48,389 nt of DNA from contig JAEUMR010000034.1 of NCBI GenBank assembly GCA_016791385.1, forward strand, positions 1 through 48,389. The letters run 5' to 3'. Positions 8,733 through 17,068 of the stretch are shown one piece after another. Numbering within the stretch: the stretch's first letter is position 1; the number at the start of each line of letters is the position of its first letter. This DNA comes from Hyphomonadaceae bacterium (GTDB taxonomy: Bacteria > Pseudomonadota > Alphaproteobacteria > Caulobacterales > Aquidulcibacteraceae). The notes under the pieces were generated by a model. The model was not told where the DNA came from. It did no database searches and saw only the letters and a list, made by a program, of their open reading frames with translations. A program made the position numbers and the translations under genes.

Positions 8733-8936
8733 TCACGCTGCGCTGAACTGATCGCGAATATGGTCGTTGAAGAAGCGTCCCACCGACGGGGCGTTGACCA
8801 GCCCTTCGAACAGCGCCGCGGGCACGCCAAAATAATCGTAGACTTTTCCCGAGGTAAACCAAACCCGGAGGACAGCCGTTCGAGGATCGTAATCAACTTG
8901 CGATATCGCTGAAGAGCTCACCGAAACCGGAGCCAT
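8733..8936 (-). CDS. KTSC-domain small protein
   Basis: The 67-residue product is essentially one KTSC domain, named for the C-terminus of some lysyl-tRNA synthetases and often found alone. Visible features are SSAISQVDYDPRTAVLRV, then GKVYDYFGVP and APSVGRFFNDHIRDQF. I chose ATG at 8936 because GAGGA lies 8 bases upstream; a GTG at 8951 in the same frame lacks a site and overlaps an inverted repeat. Three bases separate it from the OLD nuclease gene, so the two are surely co-transcribed. Its function is unknown. Roles as a nucleic-acid-binding partner or a regulator of the OLD nuclease are both speculative. Confidence 0.85.
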   Translation of the reverse strand: MAPVSVSSSAISQVDYDPRTAVLRVWFTSGKVYDYFGVPAALFEGLVNAPSVGRFFNDHIRDQFSAA

Positions 8937-8946
8937 CTTGAAAATC

Positions 8947-8968
8947 CTCACAACTTTAACGCTGTGAG
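8947..8968 (-). promoter_or_regulatory. Inverted repeat upstream of the KTSC-OLD operon
   Basis: CTCACA at 8947-8952 and TGTGAG at 8963-8968 form a perfect 6-bp dyad with a 10-bp spacer. It lies just ahead of the KTSC ribosome binding site, in an AT-richer 73-bp gap. Size and position fit an operator or an RNA hairpin near the leader. The binding protein is unknown. Confidence 0.45.
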
Positions 8969-9009
8969 TAAATCGTGATTCGCTTTCCGATTGGACTCAT
9001 AACTGCGGC

Positions 9010-10326
9010 TTACCCCCCCTCCATCCTTTCCTCCGCTTCGCGCTCAATCCTGAGGGCGGTGAGTTGGTTGCGTTGGCGGCGGAGCACTTGGAAGCGATAG
9101 CCGTGGAAGGCGAAGCGCTGGCCGGGGTCGGGGATGGCTTGGGCTTCGTGGATGACAAGGCCGGCGACGGTGACGGCTTCATCGTCCGGCAGATCCCAAT
9201 TCATCATCCGGTTGAGATCGCGGATCGGCACCGTGCCGTCGACATTGACCGAGCCATCGGGCTGGGGCCGCACGCCTTGCACGGCGATGTCGTGCTCGTC
9301 TTTGATGTCGCCGACGATCTCTTCGAGAATGTCTTCGAGCGTCACAAGGCCCATCAGCGCGCCGTACTCGTCCACCACCAGCGCGAAATGCTCGCGCCGG
9401 CGCAGGAATTCGGCCAGCTGATCTTCCGCGCTCGTCGTCATCGGCGTGAACCAGGGCGTGCGCATCAGCGCGCGCACGTCGAGCCCGTCGCGGCCATGCT
9501 CTGAAACCCCGCGCAAGAGATCGCGCGCGTGCAGGATGCCGACGATATTGTCCGGCTCGTCCTGATAGAGCGGCAGGCGCGTGTGCGGGCTGGCCATCGC
9601 CTGAGCGATGATCTCGCGCGGGGGCAAATCGATGTCGAGCGCCTTGATGCCTTTGCGGTGGATCATGACGTCGGCGACGGTGAGCTCTTTCAGATCGAGC
9701 GCGCCGACGAGACGGTCGCGCACGCCGCGTTCGAGCGCGCCCTGCTCGGCCGAGCTTTCGACGATGCTTTCGATCTCGGCCCCGGTGAGCACGTCATGGT
9801 GCGACACTTCCTGCACGCCGAAGGCGCGCAGCACGTTGCGCGAGGCGGAGTTCAAGAGCCAGTTGAGCGGCCAGAACAGCATGTACGAAGCGTGCAGCGG
9901 ATAGGCGATCCACAGCGACACCGGCTCGGGGTGGCGGATCGCGAACGTCTTCGGCACCTGCTCGCCGAGCACGATGTGCAGCGAGGAGAAGACGATGAAG
10001 CCGATCAGGAAGGCGATCAGGTGGATGGTCTCTTGCGGCAGGCCGAGCGGCTCCAAGAGCGGCGTGACGATGGCCGAAACGGTCGGCTCGCCGACCCAGC
10101 CAAGGCCCAGCGAAGCCATGGTGATGCCGAGCTGGCAGCAGGCCAGATAGGCCTCGATGTTGCCGAGGATGCGCTGCGTCAGCGCCGCGCCGAAGGTCTG
10201 CTCCTCGGCCAGCGCGTCGATGCGGAAGCCGCGCGCCTTCACCAGCGCGAACTCGGCGGCGACGTAGAACGCGTTCGCGGCCAAGAGCAGGAACGCGACG
10301 AACAGGCTGAGCCAGGGTGAGGTCAT
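9010..10326 (-). CDS. CNNM/CorC-HlyC family transporter with CBS domains
   Basis: This 438-residue inner-membrane protein has the CNNM/CorC layout: an N-terminal DUF21 membrane domain (residues 1-190, including GITMASLGLGWVGEP and VLGEQVPKTFAI), a CBS pair (about 205-335, with VDEYGALMGLVTLEDILEEIVGD) and a C-terminal CorC/HlyC domain. Relatives move or regulate Mg2+ or Co2+; some are mislabelled haemolysins. The start overlaps the aroB stop by 4 bases, so it is translated with aroK and aroB, an arrangement common in alphaproteobacteria. Confidence 0.9.
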   Translation of the reverse strand: MTSPWLSLFVAFLLLAANAFYVAAEFALVKARGFRIDALAEEQTFGAALTQRILGNIEAYLACCQLGITMASLGLGWVGEPTVSAIVTPLLEPLGLPQETIHLIAFLIGFIVFSSLHIVLGEQVPKTFAIRHPEPVSLWIAYPLHASYMLFWPLNWLLNSASRNVLRAFGVQEVSHHDVLTGAEIESIVESSAEQGALERGVRDRLVGALDLKELTVADVMIHRKGIKALDIDLPPREIIAQAMASPHTRLPLYQDEPDNIVGILHARDLLRGVSEHGRDGLDVRALMRTPWFTPMTTSAEDQLAEFLRRREHFALVVDEYGALMGLVTLEDILEEIVGDIKDEHDIAVQGVRPQPDGSVNVDGTVPIRDLNRMMNWDLPDDEAVTVAGLVIHEAQAIPDPGQRFAFHGYRFQVLRRQRNQLTALRIEREAEERMEGG

Positions 10327-11432
10327 CGGGTCTCGGTTTGCAGCAATTCGCGCACCGCGTCAGCCGGGGCGCCGCGCTCGACGAAAGCGCGGCCGATGCC
10401 GCGGGCGAGAATCAGCACCAGCCTGCCCGCCTCCGCCTTCTTGTCGCGCGCCATCAGGTCCATCAACCGCTCGACCGCGAACGGCGCGCCGGGGAGTTGT
10501 TTGAGATCGGTGATGAAGCCGGCGGCATTCAGGTGCGCACGCACGCGGGCAGCGTCGGCGCTGGCGCAGAAACCAAGCTCGGCCGAGAGCGCGAAGGCGA
10601 GCGCCATGCCCGCCCCGACTGCTTCGCCGTGCAGCAGCGCGCTCGAATATTCGCCATGCGCTTCGAGCGCGTGCGCGAAGGTGTGGCCGAGATTGAGCAG
10701 CGCGCGCTTGTCCAGTTCCTCGCGCTCGTCTTCCTCGACGATGCGCGCCTTGAACGCGACCGCGAGCCCGATCGCGTAGGCCAGCGCCTCGCGGTCGCAG
10801 GCCAGCACCGCGCCGGCATTGGCTTCGCACCATTGGAAGAAGGCCGGATCGCCGATCATGCCGACCTTGACGATCTCGGCGTAGCCGGCGCGCCGCTCGC
10901 GCTCGGGCAGCGTGGCGATGACGTCGGTGTCGGCGATCACCGCGCGCGGCTGGTTGATCAGGCCGACGAGGTTCTTGCCTTCGGGGGTGTCGATCGCGGT
11001 TTTGCCGCCGACGCTGGAATCGATCTGCGCCAACAGCGTCGTCGGCATCTGCACGAAATCGACGCCGCGCTTGACCAGCCCCGCGGCAAGGCCGGCGAGG
11101 TCGCCGATCACGCCGCCGCCGAAGGCGAGCACGAGGTCGTTCCTGTTGATGCCGGCCTGCAACAGGTGGCGGCACAGCAATTCGAGGCCTTCGAAGCTCT
11201 TGCTCGCTTCGCCAGGCGCGAGCGTCACGGTCCAGTTCTTCAGCCCCGCCGCATCGAGCGAAGCGATCAACGCCGGCCGGTGCAGCTTGGCGACGTTCTG
11301 GTCGGTGACGATGAAGACGCGCTTGGTCTTGGCGAACGGCGCGATCAGCTCGCCCGCCTGCGCCAGCAGGCCAGAGCCGATGCGCACATCATACGAACGC
11401 GCGCCAAGATTGACGTGGACGATTTCAGTCAT
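10323..11432 (-). CDS. aroB: 3-dehydroquinate synthase
   Basis: AroB converts DAHP to 3-dehydroquinate, the second step of the shikimate pathway, using NAD+ and a divalent metal in the cytoplasm. The 369-residue protein has the expected GGGVIGDLAGLAAG dinucleotide loop, the PTTLLAQIDSSVGGKT segment, and metal-ligand histidines in LNLGHTFAHALE. Length is typical. It overlaps aroK by 8 bases at its start and the CorC gene by 4 at its end, indicating tight coupling. Confidence 0.97.
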   Translation of the reverse strand: MTEIVHVNLGARSYDVRIGSGLLAQAGELIAPFAKTKRVFIVTDQNVAKLHRPALIASLDAAGLKNWTVTLAPGEASKSFEGLELLCRHLLQAGINRNDLVLAFGGGVIGDLAGLAAGLVKRGVDFVQMPTTLLAQIDSSVGGKTAIDTPEGKNLVGLINQPRAVIADTDVIATLPERERRAGYAEIVKVGMIGDPAFFQWCEANAGAVLACDREALAYAIGLAVAFKARIVEEDEREELDKRALLNLGHTFAHALEAHGEYSSALLHGEAVGAGMALAFALSAELGFCASADAARVRAHLNAAGFITDLKQLPGAPFAVERLMDLMARDKKAEAGRLVLILARGIGRAFVERGAPADAVRELLQTETR

Positions 11433-12033
11433 GCTTCACCGGGAGATGGGCGCGCAGGGCGTCGAGTACGGCGGCGACCGCCAGCGTATGCGGGCCGGCG
11501 CCGGTTTCAACAACGAGATCGGCCTGCTCGTAGATCGGCGTGCGCTCGTCCAGCAGGCGCTGCAACACCGCACGCGGATCGTCTTCCTTGAGCAGCGGGC
11601 GATGATCGCGCTTGGTCACCCGCTTCATCAGCACTTCGATCGGCGCCTTGAGCCAGATGGTGGTGGCGCGCTCCTTCATCAGCGCGCGCGTGCGCGGGTC
11701 AACGAAGGCGCCCCCGCCCGTCGCCAGCACGTGCACCGGCCCCGCCAGCAGGCGCGCGATCACCTGGCGCTCGCCGCGGCGGAACTCGCACTCGCCGTGA
11801 TCGCGGAAGATTTCGGCGATGGTGCTGCCGGCGGCGGCTTCGATCTCGGCGTCAGCATCCACGAACGGCAGACCGAGCACATGCGCCAGCCGACGGCCGA
11901 CGGTGGTCTTGCCCGCGCCCATCAGCCCGACCAGGGCGATGGTGCGCTCGACTTTGAGGCCCTCGGCCTGCCGGCGCAGCGCGGCGTACGCGTCGTCGCG
12001 CTCGCCAAGCTCGCTGCTCTCGGGGCTGTCCAC
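11425..12033 (-). CDS. aroK: Shikimate kinase
   Basis: AroK phosphorylates shikimate to shikimate-3-phosphate with ATP. The 202-residue protein has Walker A GLMGAGKTT from residue 36, the acidic DADAEIE shikimate-binding segment, the conserved ATGGGAFVDP loop and the lid region around TKRDHRPLL. An N-terminal extension of about 28 residues precedes the kinase core. It starts at GTG (12033), with GAGGTG 5 bases upstream. It is the first gene of the aroK-aroB-corC unit, so its promoter should lie in the 110-bp gap shared with the divergent small membrane-protein gene. Confidence 0.96.
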   Translation of the reverse strand: MDSPESSELGERDDAYAALRRQAEGLKVERTIALVGLMGAGKTTVGRRLAHVLGLPFVDADAEIEAAAGSTIAEIFRDHGECEFRRGERQVIARLLAGPVHVLATGGGAFVDPRTRALMKERATTIWLKAPIEVLMKRVTKRDHRPLLKEDDPRAVLQRLLDERTPIYEQADLVVETGAGPHTLAVAAVLDALRAHLPVKHD

Positions 12034-12143
12034 GAATCACCTCAAAACGCCGCTCTAGGGTTAACAGGCAGAGCGGACTGGAAACTCGCCACATTTTGGG
12101 GGCAATCTGGTTCGCTCGCAACGGCAGGGGCCGCAGAGGCGAT

Positions 12144-12332
12144 ATGTTCAGACGTAGACGACGGCGCTCTTCCTTCGCCCGGCGCTCGCCGCCGCAGGCG
12201 CGTTTGGTGATAATTGGCGCGGGCGTGGTAGCGATCCTGGCCCTGTTCATCTTCTTCATCCGTCAAGCCGACGTGCTCGCGCCGCAGCCGCACGAGATCA
12301 GCGCCGACCTCCCGGACGCCTTCAAGCAATGA
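12144..12332 (+). CDS. Small single-pass membrane protein
   Basis: The 62-residue product has a very basic N-terminus (MFRRRRRR), one membrane helix (LVIIGAGVVAILALFIFFI, about residues 22-40) and a short acidic tail. The basic end should stay in the cytoplasm. ATG at 12144 is preceded by a purine-rich AGAGGCG. The stop overlaps the start of the next gene (ATGA), so the two form an operon. No function is recognised. Confidence 0.7.
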   Translation: MFRRRRRRSSFARRSPPQARLVIIGAGVVAILALFIFFIRQADVLAPQPHEISADLPDAFKQ

Positions 12333-13951
12333 GCATTATGGTTAAGAGAAACGCCGTCGCGCTCGCCGCGCTGCTTGCGGCTGCGCCGCTCGCCGCGCAC
12401 GCCCAACAGCAGCCCAGCGCGCTGCCGCGCCCGATCGAGGGTCAGGCGCTGCAGGAACTCGACGCCTGGAGCGTCAGCGCGCTCTCGCGCGCCAATGGCG
12501 CGCTGCCGGCCGACCTGTGGAGCCGCAGCGACCCAGCCTTTCTCGCCGTCCTGTTCGACCGCTTGCCGGCAAATTTCGATTCACCGGCGACGCTGGCGTT
12601 GGCGCGCCGCGTGCTGTTCTCCGGCGGCGAGGCGCCGCGCGGCGACGCACAAGCGGCGGCACGCAAGCGCTTCGAGGCGCTCGGCCGCATGGGCGCAGCC
12701 GACGAACTTGGCCAGATGGCCGCCGGCAGCCGCTCGGCGCTGGCCGATCCGCTGATTGCGCAATATGCGGCGCAAGCTGAACTCGCGCGCGGACGGCGCC
12801 AGGAAGCCTGCGCGCGCGGGCGCGCCGCTAATGTCGGCGAACAAGCGCCGCCGTTTCTGCTGCGTCTGCGCGCGTTTTGCGCCGCCGCTGCCGGCGATCG
12901 CGCCGCCGCCGATCTCGCGCTTGAATTGGCGAGCGCGCAGAACGCAGCCGATGCCTGGTACACCGGCGCTGTCGCCGCCGCAGCCGGAGCGCCCGGCGCG
13001 CGCCCACCGGCAGCGCGTTATGATAACAGCCTGACCGCGCAGCTCTCGCTCGCCGGCAATTTGCGCCCCGGTCCCAATCCGCTGAACAACGCCTCGACGA
13101 TGGCGCTGCTGGCCTTGGCGCGCGCCGATAACGCGCCGCAGCCGCAGCGCGCGCAAGCGGCCTGGACCGCGTTCCGCCGCGGCGCGCTGACCGCGCAAGA
13201 GACGCGCACCATTCTCGCGGCGACGCCGGCAGAGATCACATCGGCGCTGCCTCCCGCTGCAACGGCGCTGCGCCAAGTCAGCGCCGGACCCGGCTCGTTG
13301 GAAGCGGCGACAGCCATCGCCGGCCTGCTGCGCGCGGCGACAACGCCCGCCGACTTCTACGCCGCCGCACGCTTCTTCAAGGACGACATCGCCGCTCTGC
13401 AATCGGCGCCCGATCAAGCCGCGGCGCTGCAATTCGCGCGCGCCGCGCTCATCACCGGCGACGCAGCGCTGGCGCAGCGCTTGCTGGCGAGCGCACGCCA
13501 AGGCGGCGTCGATGAAGCGGCTTTGGCCCCGCTCGATGCGGCGCTCTCGATCCTCAGTGGCGCACGCGGCGAGCAAGCCACCATCGCCATGAAGCGCCGC
13601 ATTGATGCGGCCGGCTCCAGCCTTGCCCGCGCCGCCGCGCGCGATGTGGCCATCATGGCCGCGCTCGGCGCGCCGGTGGACGGACAAGTGCAAGCGTTCC
13701 TGCTCGCCAATCCCCCGCAAGGCGGCGCGCGCGCAGAGAGCGGCGCCATGCTGGCGCTGGCGGCGGCAAGCGAACGCGGCGCCAGCGGCGAAGGCGCACT
13801 GCTGGCCGCGGCTGCCGCCGGTGAAGCCGGCCCGGCCCGACTCGACGCGGAATCGATCGAACGCATCCTGCGCGCCCTGCGCAGCCTCGGCCTGAACGAC
13901 GACGCGCGCCGCATCGCCATCGAAGCGCTGCTCGCGGGCGCGCCGGGCTAA
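12329..13951 (+). CDS. Secreted alanine-rich helical-repeat protein, hypothetical
   Basis: The 540-residue product has a Sec signal peptide ending near AAHAQQQ (about residue 26), then a long alanine- and arginine-rich helical body with repeated A-rich helix pairs, resembling a TPR-like or other alpha-solenoid. No catalytic motif is visible. It overlaps the small membrane-protein gene by 4 bases. Location in the periplasm is well supported by the signal; a scaffold or binding role is inference. A second in-frame ATG at 12338 is an equally possible start. Confidence 0.75.
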   Translation: MSIMVKRNAVALAALLAAAPLAAHAQQQPSALPRPIEGQALQELDAWSVSALSRANGALPADLWSRSDPAFLAVLFDRLPANFDSPATLALARRVLFSGGEAPRGDAQAAARKRFEALGRMGAADELGQMAAGSRSALADPLIAQYAAQAELARGRRQEACARGRAANVGEQAPPFLLRLRAFCAAAAGDRAAADLALELASAQNAADAWYTGAVAAAAGAPGARPPAARYDNSLTAQLSLAGNLRPGPNPLNNASTMALLALARADNAPQPQRAQAAWTAFRRGALTAQETRTILAATPAEITSALPPAATALRQVSAGPGSLEAATAIAGLLRAATTPADFYAAARFFKDDIAALQSAPDQAAALQFARAALITGDAALAQRLLASARQGGVDEAALAPLDAALSILSGARGEQATIAMKRRIDAAGSSLARAAARDVAIMAALGAPVDGQVQAFLLANPPQGGARAESGAMLALAAASERGASGEGALLAAAAAGEAGPARLDAESIERILRALRSLGLNDDARRIAIEALLAGAPG

Positions 13952-13976
13952 GGCGAACGCGGCGACTGCCCGCGTC

Positions 13977-15554
13977 TCAAAGCGGCCGTAACTTGTAAGC
14001 TGCGGCGCGTGCGATTTCAGCGCGGACGGCGGCGCAGCCGCCATAGGCCCGCGCAATCTGATCCATCCGATCAGCGACGTCGGCGCGCGTCAAAGGCCGA
14101 ACCGAGCCGTTCGTCGATTGCAGAAAGGCGTCCCAGACTTGCGGCGGAAAATCCTCCCCCGCGCCGCCGCCGCACCGGGCTGAAACCAAGTTCAAGCCTC
14201 CGCTCGCGAGCGCCTTGTGCAAAATAAACGCGAGTTCATTGTCCACCGGGCGAACAGAACCGGGGCGCCAGGTTCCGATGAGCCAACCATAGTGTTCGAG
14301 TTGCATCGCATAGGGACCGAGATCGGCGCGTGTCAGCGGACGCAGCGTGTAGTCGAAGCCATAAGCCGCGAGCGCCGCGGGCGTCACCCAATGGGTGTCG
14401 AAGAACACTTGCTCACGCGCTTGCGGCGTGAGCGGCGCGCCAGAGGCGTCGATCGGAAACAGCGCCGTATCTTCCGCATAGAGCGCATCGACATGGGGCA
14501 CGACACGCACCTCGGCGCGTGTCCAGGCATAGACAAGGCCAGCGTGCGCGCCCGTGGCGCCGGGAGGTTCGTTCATTTGCGCGCGTAGCACGGGGATATT
14601 CACGGAACGGGCGAGATCGGCGAACAGCGGCGCAGCATCGTGGCAGCCCATGACCGCCCAATAGGCGGTGAGGTCTTCGGTATCACTGCGATAGCGCGTG
14701 AGCCTGTCGGCAAGGTGGGCGTGGGCATAGTGTTGCGGCTCGGAATAGCCGCCGTGGCCGAGTTCGGTGCGGAACCAGGTCGTGAGGTTGCGCAAGGTTT
14801 CGAGGTCAGCCGCGCCGATCAAATTTTGCGGCTGGCCGGGCGTCAGGCCCTGCATGAAGCGCAAGCCGACGCGGGGATCGCAGTCGAAGGCCAGCGCGCT
14901 CATGTCCATCGGCGCCAGCGCGTACGAGCTGAACGCGCCGGTATTGGTCAGCACGCGATTGACGTAAAATTCCGGCGCCAAAATCACCGCACGTTCGGCT
15001 TGAGGCAGGCGATGCAAGCGCGCAGGCACGAGCCGCTCGCGCTCCAGCATCAGCGCATGCGCCACGTGAACCAAATAAATGTCTTCGGCCAGGCGTTCGC
15101 CGAACCCGAACGCGCGCGTGACTGGGCTTGCGGGACAAGCGATGCCGAGATCCGGCTCCTCTGTCAGCAGCGCCATGAATAATTGGTCAAGCCGATCGCG
15201 GCGCGCTTGCGGCCATTGCGCATAAGGCTCGCGCACGCCATCAGCTCTGATCCACGACACCTCAGCGCGCCAATCGAAGCACGGGAAGTTTGTCTGCGAC
15301 AAAGACCGCTGCGTGCGTTCCCAAGCGACGACATCGCATAATTGATTGCGTGCAATGCCCGGCGCAAGCCGTGCATGATCGGCGGCGCTCGGCGTCTGCG
15401 GCGTCTGCGGTTCCTGCGGCGGGCCAGGCTGCGGCGGCGCATCGGCACGGGCGCGCGCGGCTTCGCGCAAAGCGTTCGGGTTGGCCGCCGGAACCTGCGC
15501 CGCAACCGGCGCGGCAAGCAGGATCAAGGCGCACATCAAGACCAAGAAACGCAT
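13977..15554 (-). CDS. Secreted transglutaminase-like protein, hypothetical
   Basis: The 525-residue product starts with a signal peptide (MRFLVLMCALILLAAPVAAQ) and a proline-rich linker. In the middle, GCHDAAPLFADLARSVNIP matches the nucleophile-helix pattern of the transglutaminase/cysteine-protease superfamily. Downstream HAGLVYAW and PHVDALYAED supply a plausible His and Asp. I therefore suggest a periplasmic transglutaminase-like enzyme, but this rests on motif spacing only. ATG at 15554 is preceded by GGAGGGGGAAG; an upstream frame to 15620 is not supported. It ends convergently with the helical-repeat gene after 25 bases. Confidence 0.7.
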   Translation of the reverse strand: MRFLVLMCALILLAAPVAAQVPAANPNALREAARARADAPPQPGPPQEPQTPQTPSAADHARLAPGIARNQLCDVVAWERTQRSLSQTNFPCFDWRAEVSWIRADGVREPYAQWPQARRDRLDQLFMALLTEEPDLGIACPASPVTRAFGFGERLAEDIYLVHVAHALMLERERLVPARLHRLPQAERAVILAPEFYVNRVLTNTGAFSSYALAPMDMSALAFDCDPRVGLRFMQGLTPGQPQNLIGAADLETLRNLTTWFRTELGHGGYSEPQHYAHAHLADRLTRYRSDTEDLTAYWAVMGCHDAAPLFADLARSVNIPVLRAQMNEPPGATGAHAGLVYAWTRAEVRVVPHVDALYAEDTALFPIDASGAPLTPQAREQVFFDTHWVTPAALAAYGFDYTLRPLTRADLGPYAMQLEHYGWLIGTWRPGSVRPVDNELAFILHKALASGGLNLVSARCGGGAGEDFPPQVWDAFLQSTNGSVRPLTRADVADRMDQIARAYGGCAAVRAEIARAAAYKLRPL

Positions 15555-15643
15555 GCTTCCCCCTCCGGGCCTGAGTACTCCGCCAATAGGCCACCCGGTC
15601 AAGCAGGTTCCGCGACGCACTTTGGGTTGCTACCCTCCGCGCC

Positions 15644-16552
15644 GTGTCCGACTCAGCGCTGATCGAGTCTTTTCTGGAAATGCTCTCCGCTGAGCGCGGG
15701 GCGCGGGCGAATACGCTCGATGCGTATGCGCGCGATCTTGAGGATGCGCGCGAGCATGTGAAGGGCGCGTTGGGTCATGCCGGCGCGGAGGCGATCGAGG
15801 CCTATGTCGCCAGCCTGAATGCGCGTCAGCTGGCGCCGGCGACGGTGCGGCGGCGCATCTCGGCGCTGAAGCAATTCTATCGCTTCCTGATCGGCGAGAA
15901 TGTACGCGCCGACGATCCCACCTCGCGGCTCGATCCGCCGCGGCGCGCGCGGGCGCTGCCGAAGACGTTGTCTGTGGAAGAGATTGAGCGCCTCGTCGAC
16001 GCCGCCGAGAGCCCGCGCGACCGGGCGCTGATCGAGCTCTTGTACGGCGCAGGTCTGCGCGTGAGCGAACTGGTGTCGCTGCCGCTGCGCGCCGCGCCGC
16101 GGCCGGGCCAGGATCACATGATCATCGAAGGCAAGGGCGGCAAAGAGCGGCTGGTGGCGCTGGGTCGGCCGGCGCTGGCGGCGCTGGAGGCGCACCTTGC
16201 TGCGCGCGCGGCGGCGCTACCGAAGAGCGAAGCGCAGCGTGAACGCGCCGCGCGTTGGCTGTTCCCCTCCGCCAGCGCCGCGGACGGCAAGCTGACGCGC
16301 CGCCGCGTTGCGCAAGTGCTCGAAGCGGCGGCGGGCAAGGCCGGCATCGATCCCGCGCGCGTGTCGCCGCACGTGCTCAGGCACGCGTTCGCAACCCACC
16401 TCGTCGAAGGCGGCGCCGATCTGCGCACTGTACAAACACTGCTCGGCCACGCCGACATTGCGACGACGCAAATCTACACCCATGTCGCACAAGACCGGCT
16501 GCGCACTTTGGTCGAGACAAAGCATCCGCTCGCCCGTAAGCGTAAGCCTTAG
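15644..16552 (+). CDS. xerD: Tyrosine recombinase XerD
   Basis: XerD acts with XerC at the dif site to resolve chromosome dimers near the septum. The 302-residue protein has an N-terminal SAM-like core-binding domain (about 1-95) and a catalytic domain with the full residue set: R139 (GAGLRVSEL), K164 (GKGGKE), H243-x2-R246 (HVLRHAFATH), H269 (LLGHAD) and nucleophile Y278. It starts at GTG 15644. Placement next to aroK/aroB is typical of the class, though two envelope genes and the transglutaminase-like gene intervene here. XerC is the alternative assignment. Confidence 0.9.
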   Translation: MSDSALIESFLEMLSAERGARANTLDAYARDLEDAREHVKGALGHAGAEAIEAYVASLNARQLAPATVRRRISALKQFYRFLIGENVRADDPTSRLDPPRRARALPKTLSVEEIERLVDAAESPRDRALIELLYGAGLRVSELVSLPLRAAPRPGQDHMIIEGKGGKERLVALGRPALAALEAHLAARAAALPKSEAQRERAARWLFPSASAADGKLTRRRVAQVLEAAAGKAGIDPARVSPHVLRHAFATHLVEGGADLRTVQTLLGHADIATTQIYTHVAQDRLRTLVETKHPLARKRKP

Positions 16553-16588
16553 CGAAACCAGGCGGACACGCGCTGGGTGGAGGACGCG

Positions 16589-16969
16589 ATGAGCACGATC
16601 GAACCAGCCGCCAGCAGCGCAGAAACCGGCCGCGGCGCGGCATTTGCGGTCTATATCCTCTATCTCCTCTCCATTCCCAGCGCTGCCGTGTTCGCGCTGG
16701 TGGGCGTGATCGTCGCCTATATGAGCCGCGCCGACGCGAGCCCGCTCGCCCGCTCGCACCTCGACCACCAGATCCGCACCTGGTGGACCGCGTTCTGGTG
16801 GACGGTGGGCGTGATCGTGCTCAGCATCGTCGGCACGCTGCTGACGGTGGTGCTGATCGGCTTCCCGATCATCTGGCTGGCCGGCCTGATCGGCTTGATC
16901 ATTTTCGTCTGGTTCACCGTCATTAGCCTTTTGGGGCTGCTGGCCCTGATCGACGGGCGCCCGCGCTAA
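16589..16969 (+). CDS. DUF4870-like small membrane protein
   Basis: The 126-residue product has three membrane helices (about 18-44, 65-88 and 90-118). Between the first two lies the polar segment SRADASPLARSHLDHQIRTWW, typical of DUF4870/Tic20-like proteins. The start is ATG at 16589, with GGAGG 4 bases upstream; a GTG at 16577 includes that site and is unlikely. No specific function is known for the family. Confidence 0.8.
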   Translation: MSTIEPAASSAETGRGAAFAVYILYLLSIPSAAVFALVGVIVAYMSRADASPLARSHLDHQIRTWWTAFWWTVGVIVLSIVGTLLTVVLIGFPIIWLAGLIGLIIFVWFTVISLLGLLALIDGRPR

Positions 16970-17068
16970 AGCATCACACCGCAACCGCCTTGAATTTTGC
17001 GCCTGCGTGGTGTGATTTGGTGGGCAGAGGGATCGCGCGCTGCGGCGCGCGCAATGCGGGTTTAACCT

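Noticed and set aside
6792-8936. Gabija system
   Set aside because: GajA-like OLD would need an adjacent UvrD-like GajB; the partner here is a KTSC protein and the other neighbour is CorC.
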